Assembly (NCBI GenBank): GCA_031771865.1
Contig: JASISA010000036.1
Location: 1,356,124 to 1,420,123, forward strand
DNA length: 64,000 bases
DNA from: Nothophaeocryptopus gaeumannii
Taxonomy: Eukaryota > Ascomycota > Dothideomycetes > Mycosphaerellales > Mycosphaerellaceae
Reading direction: 5' to 3'
The notes under the pieces were generated by a model that was not told the origin of the DNA, made no database searches, and saw nothing but the letters and a program-made list of their open reading frames with translations. Position numbers and translations under genes: made by a program. Within the stretch, counting starts at the first letter, position 1, and each line of letters opens with the position of its first letter. This document shows positions 43,555 through 55,027 of this stretch, piece by piece.

Positions 43555-45734
43555 TCATAGCTTGTAGTCTTGCATCCAGGCCGCGTCTAATTCCGCCGGA
43601 AAGTGTCCAAACATTTCATGTGGACCCTGGAAAGCCGGATTCTCCACTGCGTAGTCATCATGATATGCATCGAATTGCACGTGACCGCCATTCTCGATGG
43701 CAACAGCCTGAGGCATCCACTGCCCTTGTACATGTTGGTGACTGACCTGCTGCTCGGGCGGAGAAGGTTCATTATTCCCTGCGACCAGGAAAGCCACGGA
43801 TGCCGGGCTTGTTGTAGTGGAGCCATTCTCCCCATTCTGATTAACGACGCGAACGTGGTGGTTGATAAGGACCAATGCCTGTTTCATGAAGCTGGCGCCG
43901 GCTTCGCTGTTGACCTTGAGAGCCCATTTGAACTCCTTGAGCTTGCGTGAGTACATGGTCTGTTCGGCAGAAGTCTGCGCGGTCAGGCCGAGCGATTGGC
44001 CGAATGAGTGGATGAGCGCACAGCATTTGGCGGAGGGGAAGTACCAGAAGGAATGAAGGTGCTGCGCTTGTAATCGCTGGACGAAGTCGGTTGCGTTGGT
44101 GAAGCGCTCTCGTGCGGCCGCTCGGCACACTTGCGCGACAGTCGCATCAGGTTGCTCAGTACCAATTAGTGTACGAAGCAGGTTCTTGTGCACGCAGACC
44201 TCCACGGTCAGGTAAGCCAGTCTCAAGTATCCCACAGAGGAGAGCTTCATGGATGCTGCGGTGTCCATCTTCAACGACTCCGGAAGTGTGAGTGACCAGT
44301 CCTTGAGCCGGATCTGCAGAGGCTTGATCCATTCCAACAGAGTGGCAAGTCTATCTGGCGCAGAGTCCAGACTTCTTCTTGCTCGTGCTGAAAAGATGCC
44401 TCTCAAAATCTCAGCCAGTATGACCGACAGGTGGGCCATGTAAGTAAAGACTAGCCGACCGCGCTCCACCTCGCTGCTGCCTTCTTGGTCATCTTCTACC
44501 ATCTCTGGGAAGTCAACTTCAGACAAGTCTTCCACATCCCACTCGTCGTCGCTGATTAGAGACGGCCGGCTTTCCAATAAGGCGGTCCATTTGTCTTGCA
44601 TATACAATCCCCATCCAAGGCGTCGACGCAGACCTATCTCCCACTCGGGTATGTCCCAGTAAGAGCAATCAAGGTGGAGTCCAAGGCCGTGTGCTAGGTT
44701 TACAAGCTGCACTGTCAGTCGATCACGATGTTCATTCGGCGCACCCATGTACGCCTTTTGCCATTGAGAAAGTAACAATCCCGCCTGGATGGTAGAGAGC
44801 TTTGGTCTCTTCATGGTGTTTTGAAGCGAGCTAAAGGCCAGCGACTGCAGGGTGGAGGTATCAAACCGGCGGCTTGCTGACAAGTGCTCGTCATAGCTCC
44901 AATATGCCGATGCCAGGAGGTAGACGGCGGCCAGCAGTGGTGGAGAGAATTCACGGTACGATCGCGCGTACTTCTCGAGGAAGACATCTTTGTGCAAGAT
45001 AGGGAGGCTGGGGTGTACGATTCGAAAATATAGTTGCACGAGCTCTGGTCCATGGCCCTGGGCGGTAGCTTCAATCTCGTCTGTATCGGAACGCTCCTGG
45101 TCATAGCCTGCGGTGTCACTGTCCGGTATTATGCGAAAGGCCTGAGTAGGATGGACGAAGCGCACGTGGTCAGATGAAGTCTTTTTGTTCTCGTTAGTCG
45201 GGAGGTCTCCGGTCTCGCTACTATGCCATCCATAGACATCAGGTATGGCGTTCGGGCCGACATATTCGCTGTGGTGCTTGTTCTGCAGGCCGAGAGTGCG
45301 CTTCAATAAAGAGGGGCCCGGGAGGGTGTCGTACTCCTCGACTCCTGTGCCGGGCTTGATGTGGTAAGTTCTACTCCGCTTGGCGGGTGGTTGTACCTCG
45401 GCGGCGTTGCTGGTGGTGCTCGCGTTTCGCTTCCGCGGTTGCGGTGCTTCCAAGTAGGTGCACTGCTGGGCGTGAAACTTGCACAGGACGCAGATGGCAC
45501 TGCCGGCCTCAGTCACGCATTTGGACTTGCGGCGACGGCACCTGAGAGGAAGACATCATCATCAGATGCGGGACATGAATGGTGGTGGATTGCTCGCACG
45601 AGGAGTACTCACGCATCACATGGACGGCTTCGTTTGGTGGTGGCGGCGTGTTCCTGCTGACCGGATCGGGAGTTGCTGTGCTTGTGATGAGAGTGGGACG
45701 CGGCCGGCATGGTCTCACTAAAACTACTGCTCAT
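43555..45734 (-). CDS. Zn2Cys6 fungal-specific transcription factor
   Basis: Exons 45734-45613 and 45541-43555, intron 45612-45542 (71 bp, GTGAGT..CAG), 702 residues. The intron cuts the zinc cluster: splicing yields KRSRPCDACRRRKSKC and then CVLCKFHAQQC, a CX2CX6CX8CX2CX6C binuclear cluster at residues 39-68. A basic PQPRKR linker follows. The fungal_trans domain lies about residues 200-480 (LVQLYFRIVHPSLPILHKDV, LLAAVYLLASAYWSYD, LAHGLGLHLDCSYWDIPEWE, RRRLGWGLYMQDKWTALLES). The C-terminus is Gln/Pro/Asn-rich and could activate transcription. The ATG at 45710 is an alternative start. It probably acts as a nuclear regulator of catabolic or nitrogen genes, but the targets cannot be deduced. 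Confidence 0.9.
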
Positions 45735-47915
45735 CGTCCTGTGTCGGTCCTGCCCTGCCTGCGCGCGGTGGCCGTTGCCCTTGCCGTCGCCTCGCCGGTA
45801 GAGTGGCGATGGTGGCACATGTACACTCGCACACGAGTTCGCGTGCAGTCAGTCTACCAGTCGAGGCACAGCTGCGATGCGATGAGGCGGGTCGTCCAGC
45901 AGGCGAGTGTCACGTCTCCATTCGCGGGTCCTCCGATGTGTCCAGGCCTGAGCCTCCACGTGTCGACGCTGGTCTACCTTAAACAACTATCTCAATGCAT
46001 ATCGCGATTGATGTACCGGTACCGTCCGTCGTAGTGGTACTGCTCCCCTCCACACTACTACTGCGGAAGCTCGGGAGCTCGTGTGCTGCCCGGGCGATAA
46101 CGAGACCAGCCTCTTTCGTCAAGGTCCGAAAAGTCAGTCGCCTCGGCAGTGACATTGCTCGAGCTTGGAGGAGGTCCTACAGGATACATCCCGGCATCGC
46201 AATAAATCCCACAAGAATTCAATATGGCGAGACGATGTAGTGGACATCTTGTGCCCGTTCATCTGCCGGTATATACCACCCACTAAGCACAAGAGCCGCG
46301 CAAGTATCCACACCATCGGATAGGGCGAGCATTGAAGTCATCATCAAGCACTTTCGCGAACAACTTTCACATTAGCCCTACCTACGATGCACCTTGCCGA
46401 TATGCTTCACCTTCTCTCAAGGTTCCCATGTGCTGGGTCTAGATCTGGACTCGGCTGCATAGTCAACGTTGCATTTGTTTGCTGGCGAGGATGTCCATCC
46501 ATAACTATAGCTAGCTGCACAGCGAGATTGAATGCCATCCGATCCTGCACCCACCTCTACGACACTCCATTCTCCATTCATCATTGCCATGCGCGATGCG
46601 CCATGTGCGGTATGCGATGCAGCTGTGCTCTTGAAATTGCGAGTTAGACGCGCTGATTGCACGCGCTCGAGGGGATAGTTTGATGGCTTCCCGCTGATCT
46701 GCTCTCACTGCAGTCGCTGCCTGTGGGATGATGATCTCAGAAGCTGCTCAAGCCGGCAACGATGGACGGTGAGAGGCGCGGGAAGACCGCATGAGGCCGC
46801 CAACGGACGGCAGATACGTTGCGATCATTCGATGAATGGTTTCGGCGAGGGCGGTGCGGGTGTTGTGGACTGGAGGCAGAAGAAGGAGATGAGAGGAAGA
46901 ACAGACGAGAGGCCTCTCCTTCCTCCACCGCCACCGAGAGAGCCTGCCGATTCTGCCTTGGCAACGCGCCTCGCCGCTTCCCCGTTCTCACAGGCGGTCT
47001 CGTACGCCGAACCGCTGACGGCAGGGCTTAGCGGAAACACTCGAGTGGGCCTGATGAGCCCATTATTGGCACGTGGAGTGCAGCGTTCTGGGTCTTTGCG
47101 TCGGATGGGCACGAGAGAGGCTCCCGAGAGGCCTCGCTGGCGCCGGCGCCTGAACTGAACTTCGACTTTCACCGGACGCACGCAGTCTGCAAGCTCCTCT
47201 GCAAGCCCCTCTGCAAGCCCCTCTGCAAGCTGTACGTTCGTGCAGTACGACAGCTCTCGGGAACCACAGAACGACAGCAACAGGCCGTGGTGGCGTCCTG
47301 TGTAACGCTGCGTCGGGTCTTCTTCTCCTCTACGCCAGTCTTCTTCCACGAGTGAGAGTTTCTTGGACTTTCTTGCCGTTCCTTGTCGCTCCGCTCCCCT
47401 CGACTGCCGCTCTCACCATCATCGCTGCAGCGCATATACGTTACTATTGTATTTGCAGCACCGCCTCTGCCCACCGCTCGCCCACTCTGGCCAAGTAGAC
47501 GTATCCCATCATCCTTAGACACCCATCCATGCACCGCGGCACAGGCGACCGCTGATTGCCTGCGGCCACTTCCCCTTCAGCCTCACTTTCATCGAGTCAC
47601 CGCTCCGCTGCCGCCGATTCGATCCTTCACATCCAACGGATCGAACGCGGCGTGGCGCGCCTATATCAATCCAGGCGAGCCCTTCTTGCGGCCTTGATCG
47701 GCGCCTCACTCACTACTGCTACTGTCTCACTGCTCACCACTCGCTTGCATCCCCGTACCAAACTTGGCACATGAGAAAACATCTTGAAAGCACGCGCTGT
47801 TCTGCATCACTACTACTACTAGTACTAAGACAGACTCACCGCCAGCCTGCCGTCACATCACCGTCTCTCTTTATTTCACCACCCGCCAGGACCAGAACAA
47901 GCTGCATCTGCACAC
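45735..47915. other. Long intergenic region with a 12-bp tandem repeat
   Basis: About 2.2 kb between divergent genes (regulator on minus, AAA ATPase on plus). A TCTGCAAGCCCC-type 12-mer is repeated about four times at 47187-47232. Open frames on both strands overlap and look like shadows of GC-rich leader sequence. The 3' part, rich in CACCAC and ACTACT, is probably the ATPase 5' leader. Confidence 0.5.
47187..47232 (+). repeat. 12-bp tandem repeat, about four copies
   Basis: TCTGCAAGCTCC, TCTGCAAGCCCC, TCTGCAAGCCCC and TCTGCAAGCTG follow each other without gaps. Confidence 0.8.
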
Positions 47916-50870
47916 ATGAGCAGACAAGCCACTGACACGTCACGCACACCGCCCACCACATCCACCAACAACACCACCACCGTCGCCACCACTGCAACAT
48001 CGTCATCGGTAAGCGAGGATTCATCCGTTCCAACGCCCGCCTCAACTCCGTCTTACTCGCCTCAGCGAACCACTGCCCCGCATCTCTCCAACCTTCGCAC
48101 AGACATCAACATGGACGAAAAGCCTACCGATCAGACCGCTGCACCTTCCGAAAGGCAAGAGCCCGACGAGCCCGCCGCTGCCCAGCAACCAGTAGAGGAG
48201 ACCGTCAAGGCCTCCGCTTCCGCAAAGAAGAAGACTAAATGCGTCAAACCCAAGCACAAGAAGAAGTCCAAGTCGATGAAAAAGTCACATCACAAGAAGG
48301 CTTCTCGCGACGATACAGACTCTGACAGCAGCGTCGATGCTGACTCCGATTCAGACGACGAGAGCTCTGACGACAGCTCATCTGAGGAGGAGCTCCGTAA
48401 GAAGAAGGCAGCAAAAGCGAGATCGGCAAAGAAGGCCAAGGATCGAAGACGGAGAAAGAGTAAGAGAGAGACCGACAGTGACAGCGATGACTCCGACATC
48501 GATGCCACCGAGGAGTCGTCAGTGGAGGAAGTCACTCGGAGAAAGAAGAAGAGTTCCAAGAAGGCCAAGCGGGCGGCCATCGAGACCGACGATGAGGATG
48601 CTGCATCCAGCGCAGAAGATGATGTCACCGCATTGGAAACACAAGTTCGCGAGATGATGACCAAGATTGCAGAGATCAAGGCGACTCCAAAGCCAAAGTC
48701 TGCAATCAAGCGCAGACGCTCCAGCACGAAGTCGACCTCAAGTACGAAGAGGAAACAGAGTAAGAAGCGCGATGCCTGGGAGTACAAGCGTGTCGATCAG
48801 CTGTGGGACTCCAACATCCACAACTACAAGCTGAAGGAAAGTGCTGAAGATGCAGAGGGCGAGTTTGCAGAGTTCGCTTTCCTGGTGCGAAGACGCTTTG
48901 ATTGGGAGAACAAGTACCAAAACACCGTCATTGACATCAAGTCCAAGCAGCTCCGCTCTGTTTTGGCTGAGGTCATGAAGGATTGTAAGAGTGTCAGTCT
49001 GGAAGCCGAGGAGCCTACCGTTGACCCCAATCTTCTCTTCTTATACCTGGAAGAGCTTCGCACTTACTACAAGAAGACTCTCAAGTCGAAGATCAAGTCC
49101 GAAAAGAAAAAGAAGAACCTCAAGAAGTTCGAACAGCAAAAAGCACTCTGCAAGACTTTGGTCACCTACATTGACGAGGACTATGCTGACACAAAGAAGA
49201 CTCTTTACCCACTACTGGAGGCAGGAAACATCACGTTCGACCTCCTCTGGGCGCTGTTCAGCCCCAACGACATTGCCCTCACTTCATGCTACGGCGCTTG
49301 GGACGAGCCTCGCTGTTTCAAGGTCAACTATGCAATGAAGTATCAAACCATGACGCGTGGCGAGTGGTATTGCATTGAGGGAAAGTACATGGAATATGAC
49401 GGCAAGGGCTTCGGCTATGGTGATTTTGAGGTCGACATCGAATCTTTCAAGGGCCCTCGAAAGATCACCAGCTTGGCTGCGTTCCCGCTGAAATACCACA
49501 AGGACTCCGCCGGCATCAAAAAGCAGATCATCCAGCGTGGTCAGCAATTCGTGGCTATGGAGGGCATGCAGTACAAGCTCCACAAGGGTTTGGCTTTCAT
49601 GAAAAAGAAGAAGCAGGTGCTGAAGATCAACATCAACGGTCGCGTGATGATTGATCCCGCTTGCTTTCGAAGAGTCAATCCGAACTACCCAATATCTCTT
49701 ATCAACCCAAAAGATGCGGATGACTTGTTCAGCGACAGCGAAGATGACGACTGCTCGTGCTGTGGTTCCGATTCGGACAATGAAGCTGCGCTGGGTGGGG
49801 ATGAGAAACTGGACAATGACCAGTTCGGTGCTGAGGCGAAAGCTCCGAAGTTCAAGTACAAGTGGGTGGATGACAACAAGGGCGAATCTCATTTCGTCGC
49901 AGTGGAGGTGGGCGAAGACGGCGAGCCTGTTCGCTCGCAGCAGATTGACAAGCTGGAGAAGCGCAATTACACCGAAGAGCAGCTCTTGCTGACTTCTCCG
50001 GTCGTGCTTGGCTTCGCTTTCTCGGAGAAGCTCTGGCTTGAGTTCTCGCTGTCTGGCGTGCAAGAGATCAGCTACAACAACGATGCGTATCGATCTTTGG
50101 TGCTGCCTGACGACAAGAAGACGACGGTCCGCGCCCTGGTGGAGTCCCACAAGTTCCACCCTGCCAAGGCAATCGACGATGTGATCCAAGGAAAAGGCAA
50201 AGGCTTGGTGTTTGTTCTTCACGGACCTCCTGGAACGGGAAAGACACTCACCGCAGAGAGCATATCAGAGCTGCTCAAGTGTCCTCTCTACATCGTCTCT
50301 GCTGGTGAGCTCGGTACGGATCCAGCTCGACTCGAGTCGGAGCTGCAGAAGATTCTGGACATCGCTCACTCTTGGGGTGCTTTGCTCTTGCTGGACGAAG
50401 CCGACGTCTTCTTGGAGAAGCGTGAGGTTCACGACATCCACCGAAATGCTCTCGTTTCCATTTTCCTTCGACTCTTGGAGTATTTCCAGGGCATTCTCTT
50501 CCTCACTACCAACCGGGTTGAGACATTCGACGATGCTTTCCAGTCTCGAATTCACGTTGCGCTGCGCTATGACGAGCTAGCTCCAAAGGCCCGCATGGAG
50601 ATCTGGCGCAACTTCATCGAGCGCGTCAGGAAGCAGGGCGAGGCGGAAGTTGCAATATTCACAGAAGATGATTTCAAGACCTTGTCACGACACCGTCTCA
50701 ATGGTCGGCAGATCAAAAATATGGCCCGCACGGCGCAGGCGCTTGCAATCAACGAGGGCCAAAAGTTGACAATGGACCACATTCGCCGGGTGCTGGATGT
50801 GGCCGAGACATTCGACAGAGATCTCAAGGGCGGCACGGGTTACATTGATGCTATGAGGAGTTACACGTAG
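47916..50870 (+). CDS. Large AAA+ ATPase with DUF7025-type middle domain
   Basis: 984 residues, no intron. Residues 1-290 are low complexity: Thr-rich, then alternating Lys and Asp/Ser blocks (KKSKSMKKSHHKK, DSDSDDESSDDSSSEEE). Residues about 300-560 form the middle domain found in fungal AAA proteins (FLYLEELRTYYKKTLKSKI, WALFSPNDIALTSCYGAWDE, KYMEYDGKGFGYG). The AAA module has Walker A GPPGTGKT at about 770-777, Walker B LLLLDEADVF with Asp-Glu at about 827-828, sensor FLTTNR, and SRIHVALRYDEL with an Arg-finger region. A short CSCCGSDSDNE cluster lies near 620. The family is widespread and expanded in ascomycetes, with unknown function. The charged N-terminus suggests a nuclear or chromatin-linked protein, which is inference. 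Confidence 0.9.
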   Translation: MSRQATDTSRTPPTTSTNNTTTVATTATSSSVSEDSSVPTPASTPSYSPQRTTAPHLSNLRTDINMDEKPTDQTAAPSERQEPDEPAAAQQPVEETVKASASAKKKTKCVKPKHKKKSKSMKKSHHKKASRDDTDSDSSVDADSDSDDESSDDSSSEEELRKKKAAKARSAKKAKDRRRRKSKRETDSDSDDSDIDATEESSVEEVTRRKKKSSKKAKRAAIETDDEDAASSAEDDVTALETQVREMMTKIAEIKATPKPKSAIKRRRSSTKSTSSTKRKQSKKRDAWEYKRVDQLWDSNIHNYKLKESAEDAEGEFAEFAFLVRRRFDWENKYQNTVIDIKSKQLRSVLAEVMKDCKSVSLEAEEPTVDPNLLFLYLEELRTYYKKTLKSKIKSEKKKKNLKKFEQQKALCKTLVTYIDEDYADTKKTLYPLLEAGNITFDLLWALFSPNDIALTSCYGAWDEPRCFKVNYAMKYQTMTRGEWYCIEGKYMEYDGKGFGYGDFEVDIESFKGPRKITSLAAFPLKYHKDSAGIKKQIIQRGQQFVAMEGMQYKLHKGLAFMKKKKQVLKININGRVMIDPACFRRVNPNYPISLINPKDADDLFSDSEDDDCSCCGSDSDNEAALGGDEKLDNDQFGAEAKAPKFKYKWVDDNKGESHFVAVEVGEDGEPVRSQQIDKLEKRNYTEEQLLLTSPVVLGFAFSEKLWLEFSLSGVQEISYNNDAYRSLVLPDDKKTTVRALVESHKFHPAKAIDDVIQGKGKGLVFVLHGPPGTGKTLTAESISELLKCPLYIVSAGELGTDPARLESELQKILDIAHSWGALLLLDEADVFLEKREVHDIHRNALVSIFLRLLEYFQGILFLTTNRVETFDDAFQSRIHVALRYDELAPKARMEIWRNFIERVRKQGEAEVAIFTEDDFKTLSRHRLNGRQIKNMARTAQALAINEGQKLTMDHIRRVLDVAETFDRDLKGGTGYIDAMRSYT

Positions 50871-51313
50871 AGGAGTGCGCCTACCTTGTGACGAATTACT
50901 TGGATACGGCGTTGATTTTGGGAGGCGGTCTTGATTTCAGATTACGATAGACTGCGAAATCGGTTCAGCATGGCGCTCTCGTGGGTGTTTGGGATGAAAG
51001 CGGAAGCATATGGTACTACTGTGCATGACTTATCGCATCTCAGCTCGAACAGAAAGGAGCTTCACGAAAGAAAGATATACGACACACACCCGGTACATAA
51101 GACTGGACAGAACGACACCGGGACGGACGATTGATCGTTGCCGAAACGGACGGATCACGGCTGTACATAATTTGTGGAGCAGTGAATGCGGCTTTCAGTG
51201 ACTGCAAATGGTAATTGTCAATTGCGTTCAAGGTCCTTCTCACTTCCACATACTATCATTCCCCTTGCACCTCATAAGCCGCTCATCAATTCGGACGATG
51301 GAAACTCAAATCA
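50871..51313. other. Convergent intergenic region
   Basis: No gene seen between the ATPase stop and the stop of the sugar transporter. Confidence 0.5.
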
Positions 51314-53020
51314 TCACCCAGCCCTCTTACCACCCTCGATAGCCTCCCTGTCATAGGCATCAACATTCCACTCGGCAAACTTCCTCGCCGGGACCTCCTG
51401 ATAGAACATGACATCGAGCTCCTCATAAGTCCGACCTCTACACTCTGGCAGGCGAAAGTACGTCCAGATACAAGCCAGAAACGCCGTCCCGAACCAAAAG
51501 TAAGCCGTTTTGCCTTTTAGGTTCGCTTCGGTGGGATTGATGAGATATGGTTCGATGACATTGGCGATGATTTGCGTGATGTTGTATACATTTCTGGAGA
51601 GGCAGACACTCTTTGCGCGAAGACGGAGACAAGACGTCTCGGAGATTATGGTGTAACAGACTGGGCCTACGGTTGCTGAGTAGACGAAGAGCCATATGAC
51701 GCAGAGGGCTGCTTGGCCGTATCTTGAGGATTGTGAGGTGGTTGCTGAGGCGATGATTCCGATTACGAGCAAGATGAGAGTGTCGAGGAGCATACCGGAT
51801 AAATAGAGTGTGCGACGACCGAAGCGAGAGAGGAGAAACCAGCTGCATAACGTTGCGACAAAGGCACAGCCTGTCCCGCCGACTGCGATGCCATAAGAAT
51901 GTTTGGTGGAGATGCCGGCTTGTTGGAAAAAGTAGGTTGGTCTGATCGAGAACATCAGTGGTGTACTATGGTTGTCAAGCAGGTACAGACTCACCCATAA
52001 GCGAATGCCGAGCCGGAAAGGACCTGTCCAGCGAAAGTCATGCACGCAATCTCAGTACGTCTGAGATCGGTCCCACGAAAGCAGTCCAAGTACGACGACC
52101 CTGATTCAATCTCGTCTTCGACCTGCAGAGTATGCATGATCTGAGCAACAGTCTTTCGATTCGCTTCCAAGCCCTTGTTGTTCAACTTTCCCAGTGCCGC
52201 AATCGCATCGTCAATCCTGTCCATCCTGACGAGGAACCACGGACTTTCTGGACCAAAGCAGATGATGATGAACAGTGGAATCGGCCAGACCCACTGCAAA
52301 GCGTAGCAAACTCGATAGCTCCACTGGCCTGAAAGATCGAGGAGTCCGTAAAGCACGCCAGCAGCTATGAGTTGTCCAATGGCCCAGCAGAGGTTGACGT
52401 AGCAGGTAAGATAGCCGCGAAGAGCTAGAGGGCAGACTTCACTTGCGTACGCCGGACCGGTCGTGGCGAAGACTCCCCAGGTGAGGCCGCAGAGAATTTG
52501 ACCAACGAGAAGAACTTCGGCGGATTTGGCGAAGAATGGCAGGAAGATGAACCAGTTCATGAAGAAGAGGGCGCCGAGGATGACTTTCTTGTATCCGAAC
52601 TTGGCGGCGAGATAACCATTCAGGAAGCCTGGCGAATAATCAGCACTTGATTCTGCTGAATCCTGGTATCATCAATCATCGCAACGGCCTACCTCCGATA
52701 ACGACACCACAATTGGCTGCATTGCTCAGCCCAGCCTGCCACGGCCCGGAGACCTGATACGACTGCGTCGCTTCGTCCCAGTGTCCAAAGGTCTCTGCGA
52801 AGCTGGGATATGCAAAGAACTGATAGATGAGGCCGACGTCATAGCCTTCCATGATGATCGTGAGTGAGATGATGGCGGACCACATCGCCGCTTTGCGATT
52901 TGACTTGAGCGCTTCCCATAGTGTTGTCTCATGCTCTTCTCGCGCTGCTTGCTTAGCATCTTCAATGGTGGTCAGTTTCTCTATCCTTTCAACATGATCG
53001 ACAGGTTTCTTCTTGTCCAT
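51314..53020 (-). CDS. MFS sugar transporter (alpha-glucoside permease type)
   Basis: Exons 53020-52693, 52628-51995 and 51941-51314, introns of 64 and 53 bp, 529 residues. Both junctions keep frame: GVVIGGFLNGYLAAKFGYKK and SAFAYGPTYFFQQAG. A hydrophilic N-terminus (MDKKKPVDHVERIEKLT) precedes twelve helices. Sugar-porter motifs seen: GYLAAKFGYKK after helix 2, ALRGYLTCYVNLCWAIGQL, PESPWFLVR before the central loop, SRFGRRTLYLSG in the second half, and LPECRGRTYEELDVMF at the C-terminus. The helix 1 motif MEGYDVGLIYQFFAYP and the overall shape resemble Mal/Agt alpha-glucoside:H+ symporters. It should import di- or trisaccharides across the plasma membrane. Confidence 0.9.
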
Positions 53021-53375
53021 GACTGCGGGTTGTCTAGGGTTTGGGTGTCGTTGAGGTCTCAAGAGCGTCAGGGAATGTTACCCTTCTTAGGCAAAATGCC
53101 TCCTCGGAGGGCTCATATACTGTAGACCGCGGGACAGCATTGCACCGACCTGTGAAGATGTATTTATCGGCACTGGGATACACTTTCGGTAGCGATGTCT
53201 CGCTGGATTCTACCACGCGACCCAGACAAGCCCCTCCCCACGGGGCTCCGCATTCTGCATGGTCATGCCTGTCAGCTTTTGAAAAGCGAGACCAGTATTT
53301 GCCTTGTCACACGTGCCGGAATTTCGCCGTATAGGCTGAATAGATCATTGCTCTCTTCTGGCCGGTTATACTCGT
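53021..53375. other. Intergenic
   Basis: Promoter side of the sugar transporter; no gene seen. Confidence 0.5.
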
Positions 53376-54090
53376 TTAGATCGTAAGACTCCAAGGAATA
53401 ACGCCAGGGTTTGGCGCTTAGCAGACGAATGGCATGCCTTGGCTCAGACCGTTCGCATCGAACGTCCTGCTTCCGACCACCTTTCGATGATCAGTGATTA
53501 GCCGTATCAGGGCGGAGACAAGCTCACCCGACTTCTTGCTTCCATCGCCACCATGAACTCCGTGTTCGCGTCTCTCGTCGCCTGGTTCGTTTCTGAGAGC
53601 ATCAACTGATCGTTGAACATGTTCGCCAGGGTCCTGTTTGAACCAGCTATGAGTGGTCTTGCAAAATTGGCAGACACCTGGATCAAGCCAATGCACTTCT
53701 AGAGAGGTGGCAGGTAAGAAGCGACCTTTGTCACACCTTTTGCGATCGGAATCGGTTTGTACAATGCAGTCGGATGGAACGGTAGCGTCCCCGATCCTGT
53801 AGTCAACTGATTGAGGTTCACCGTGTGGTGTGCGCTAGAGCTCAGATGTGCTACGTGTGCAAGGAGGTCGGCCAGATCTGATGGCATTTTCAGCGTAGCA
53901 CTGGTAGGGAAGTCCATGGCTTTGGCAGGTCCATTTAGCCTGCGCCAGCCAAGCCTGGAGCTCCTTCTCGCCTGCAACAGCAGCAGCGTTGGCGTAGTAA
54001 GAGCTGACGAACGAGCCCGTGAATGATCGAATGGCGTTGTAAATCGGGGCCGCATCTTCGATCGCCGAAGATGTTTGTCGATGTGGTTGT
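53376..54090 (-). pseudogene. Lipoxygenase, C-terminal relic with RIP-like stops
   Basis: The minus strand reads AAPIYNAIRSFTGSFVSSYY, ELQAWLAQA, a one-base insertion near 53933, GPAKAMDFPTS, then LLAHVAHLSSSAHHTVNLNQ with the metal-binding His/Asn region, LPFHPTALYKPIPIAKG, ASYLPPL, stop, KCIGLIQVSANFARPLIAG, NQATRDANTEFMVAMEARSR, a 47-bp intron (53527-53481), VVGSRTFDANGLSQGMPFV and finally NPGVIPWSLTI. The protein would end in Ile, the usual C-terminal metal ligand. Two nonsense codons (TAG at 53701-53699, TAA at 53420-53418) fit CAG and CAA. The N-terminal half is missing, cut near the end of the BTB gene. Once a secreted or cytosolic fatty-acid dioxygenase; now dead. Confidence 0.75.
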
Positions 54091-54960
54091 CTTGTAAGCA
54101 TAATACTCATTAGAGTCTTAATGCATGTTGAGTTAACACTTCTCGTCAAGGCAACGCTTTCCAGTCTTCTTCGTCCCCTCTCACAACTTCTTGAACACTG
54201 TCTAATTGATCGCGCCGCCTACATGTAGGCCAGATATCCACATCTTCGGCACCTGGCCCTGTGCTTGTGGCCCTCTTTGTCGCTCTCCAAGTCGTATGAG
54301 AAGCTCGAGTTGCAGCGAAGGCATGTCTTCAGCGGGTGAAAATCCTCAGCTGAGAGATTCGAATCGGATCTGGCAAATTTCAGGGCCGAAAGTGCTTTCA
54401 TCTTCCCGCCGTGAGCAGTGTGGACCTTGTCTCGAAATGTATTCGCTTTCGCCGTCTGTTGAGATGGTTCTCTCTCGAGGGTTGAAACGCGAAGGCGGAC
54501 ATCCGTTGCATTATTTGCCAGCTCCACATTGTCCGTACTGTGGCGCTCAGCTTGAAAGTAGAGCAGCTCGATCGCAAATGCCTGGAGATCTTTGCGCTGC
54601 GATATGGCATTCTTGAAGACCTCATCGTTCATAGCAGCTCCGGAGCAACGATGAACCCGTAAGAAAAGCTGTTGTCTCATTTCTCGAGTGTCAGCTGGAG
54701 CGCTCCGGTACATGGCGGTGGCTGCTCTGATGAGCGTCTCAGCGTCTCAGCTCGAGAGTAGTTGGGTAGCCTTGGAAAACTTGTTGAGGGCCAGCGTTTT
54801 GAGTCAAGGTAGAACGTAGTGCTCCGCAATGCCGTAGACATGAATGTGTGCAATCAAAGCCTTTTCTGCCTCTTCCTTTGCTCCCGTTGTTTGATGATCC
54901 GGGTCTCTATCAGAACTTGTTAGATCTGGACGTTGCGATGACTGCGGCGTTGAGACATTA

Positions 54961-55027
54961 ACGTAATCGGTGGGGAAGCTGCGCAGGTGGGGAAGCTGTG
55001 CACGGATTTCCAACCCACCACCTTTCA
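54961..55027 (+). repeat. Left terminal inverted repeat, 67 bp
   Basis: Starts ACGTAATCGGTGGGGAAG. It contains two GGTGGGGAAGCTG-like copies, a likely transposase-binding subrepeat. Every base is complementary to 56807-56741. The TGA stop of the transposase (55027-55025) overlaps its inner end. Confidence 0.95.

Noticed and set aside
46825..47349. 174-codon minus-strand frame in the long intergenic region
   Set aside because: Composition reflects GC-rich repeats (including the 12-mer repeat); no domain, and a plus-strand frame of similar quality overlaps it.
49284..50222. 312-codon minus-strand frame inside the AAA ATPase
   Set aside because: Antisense shadow of the conserved AAA and middle domains; no features of its own.
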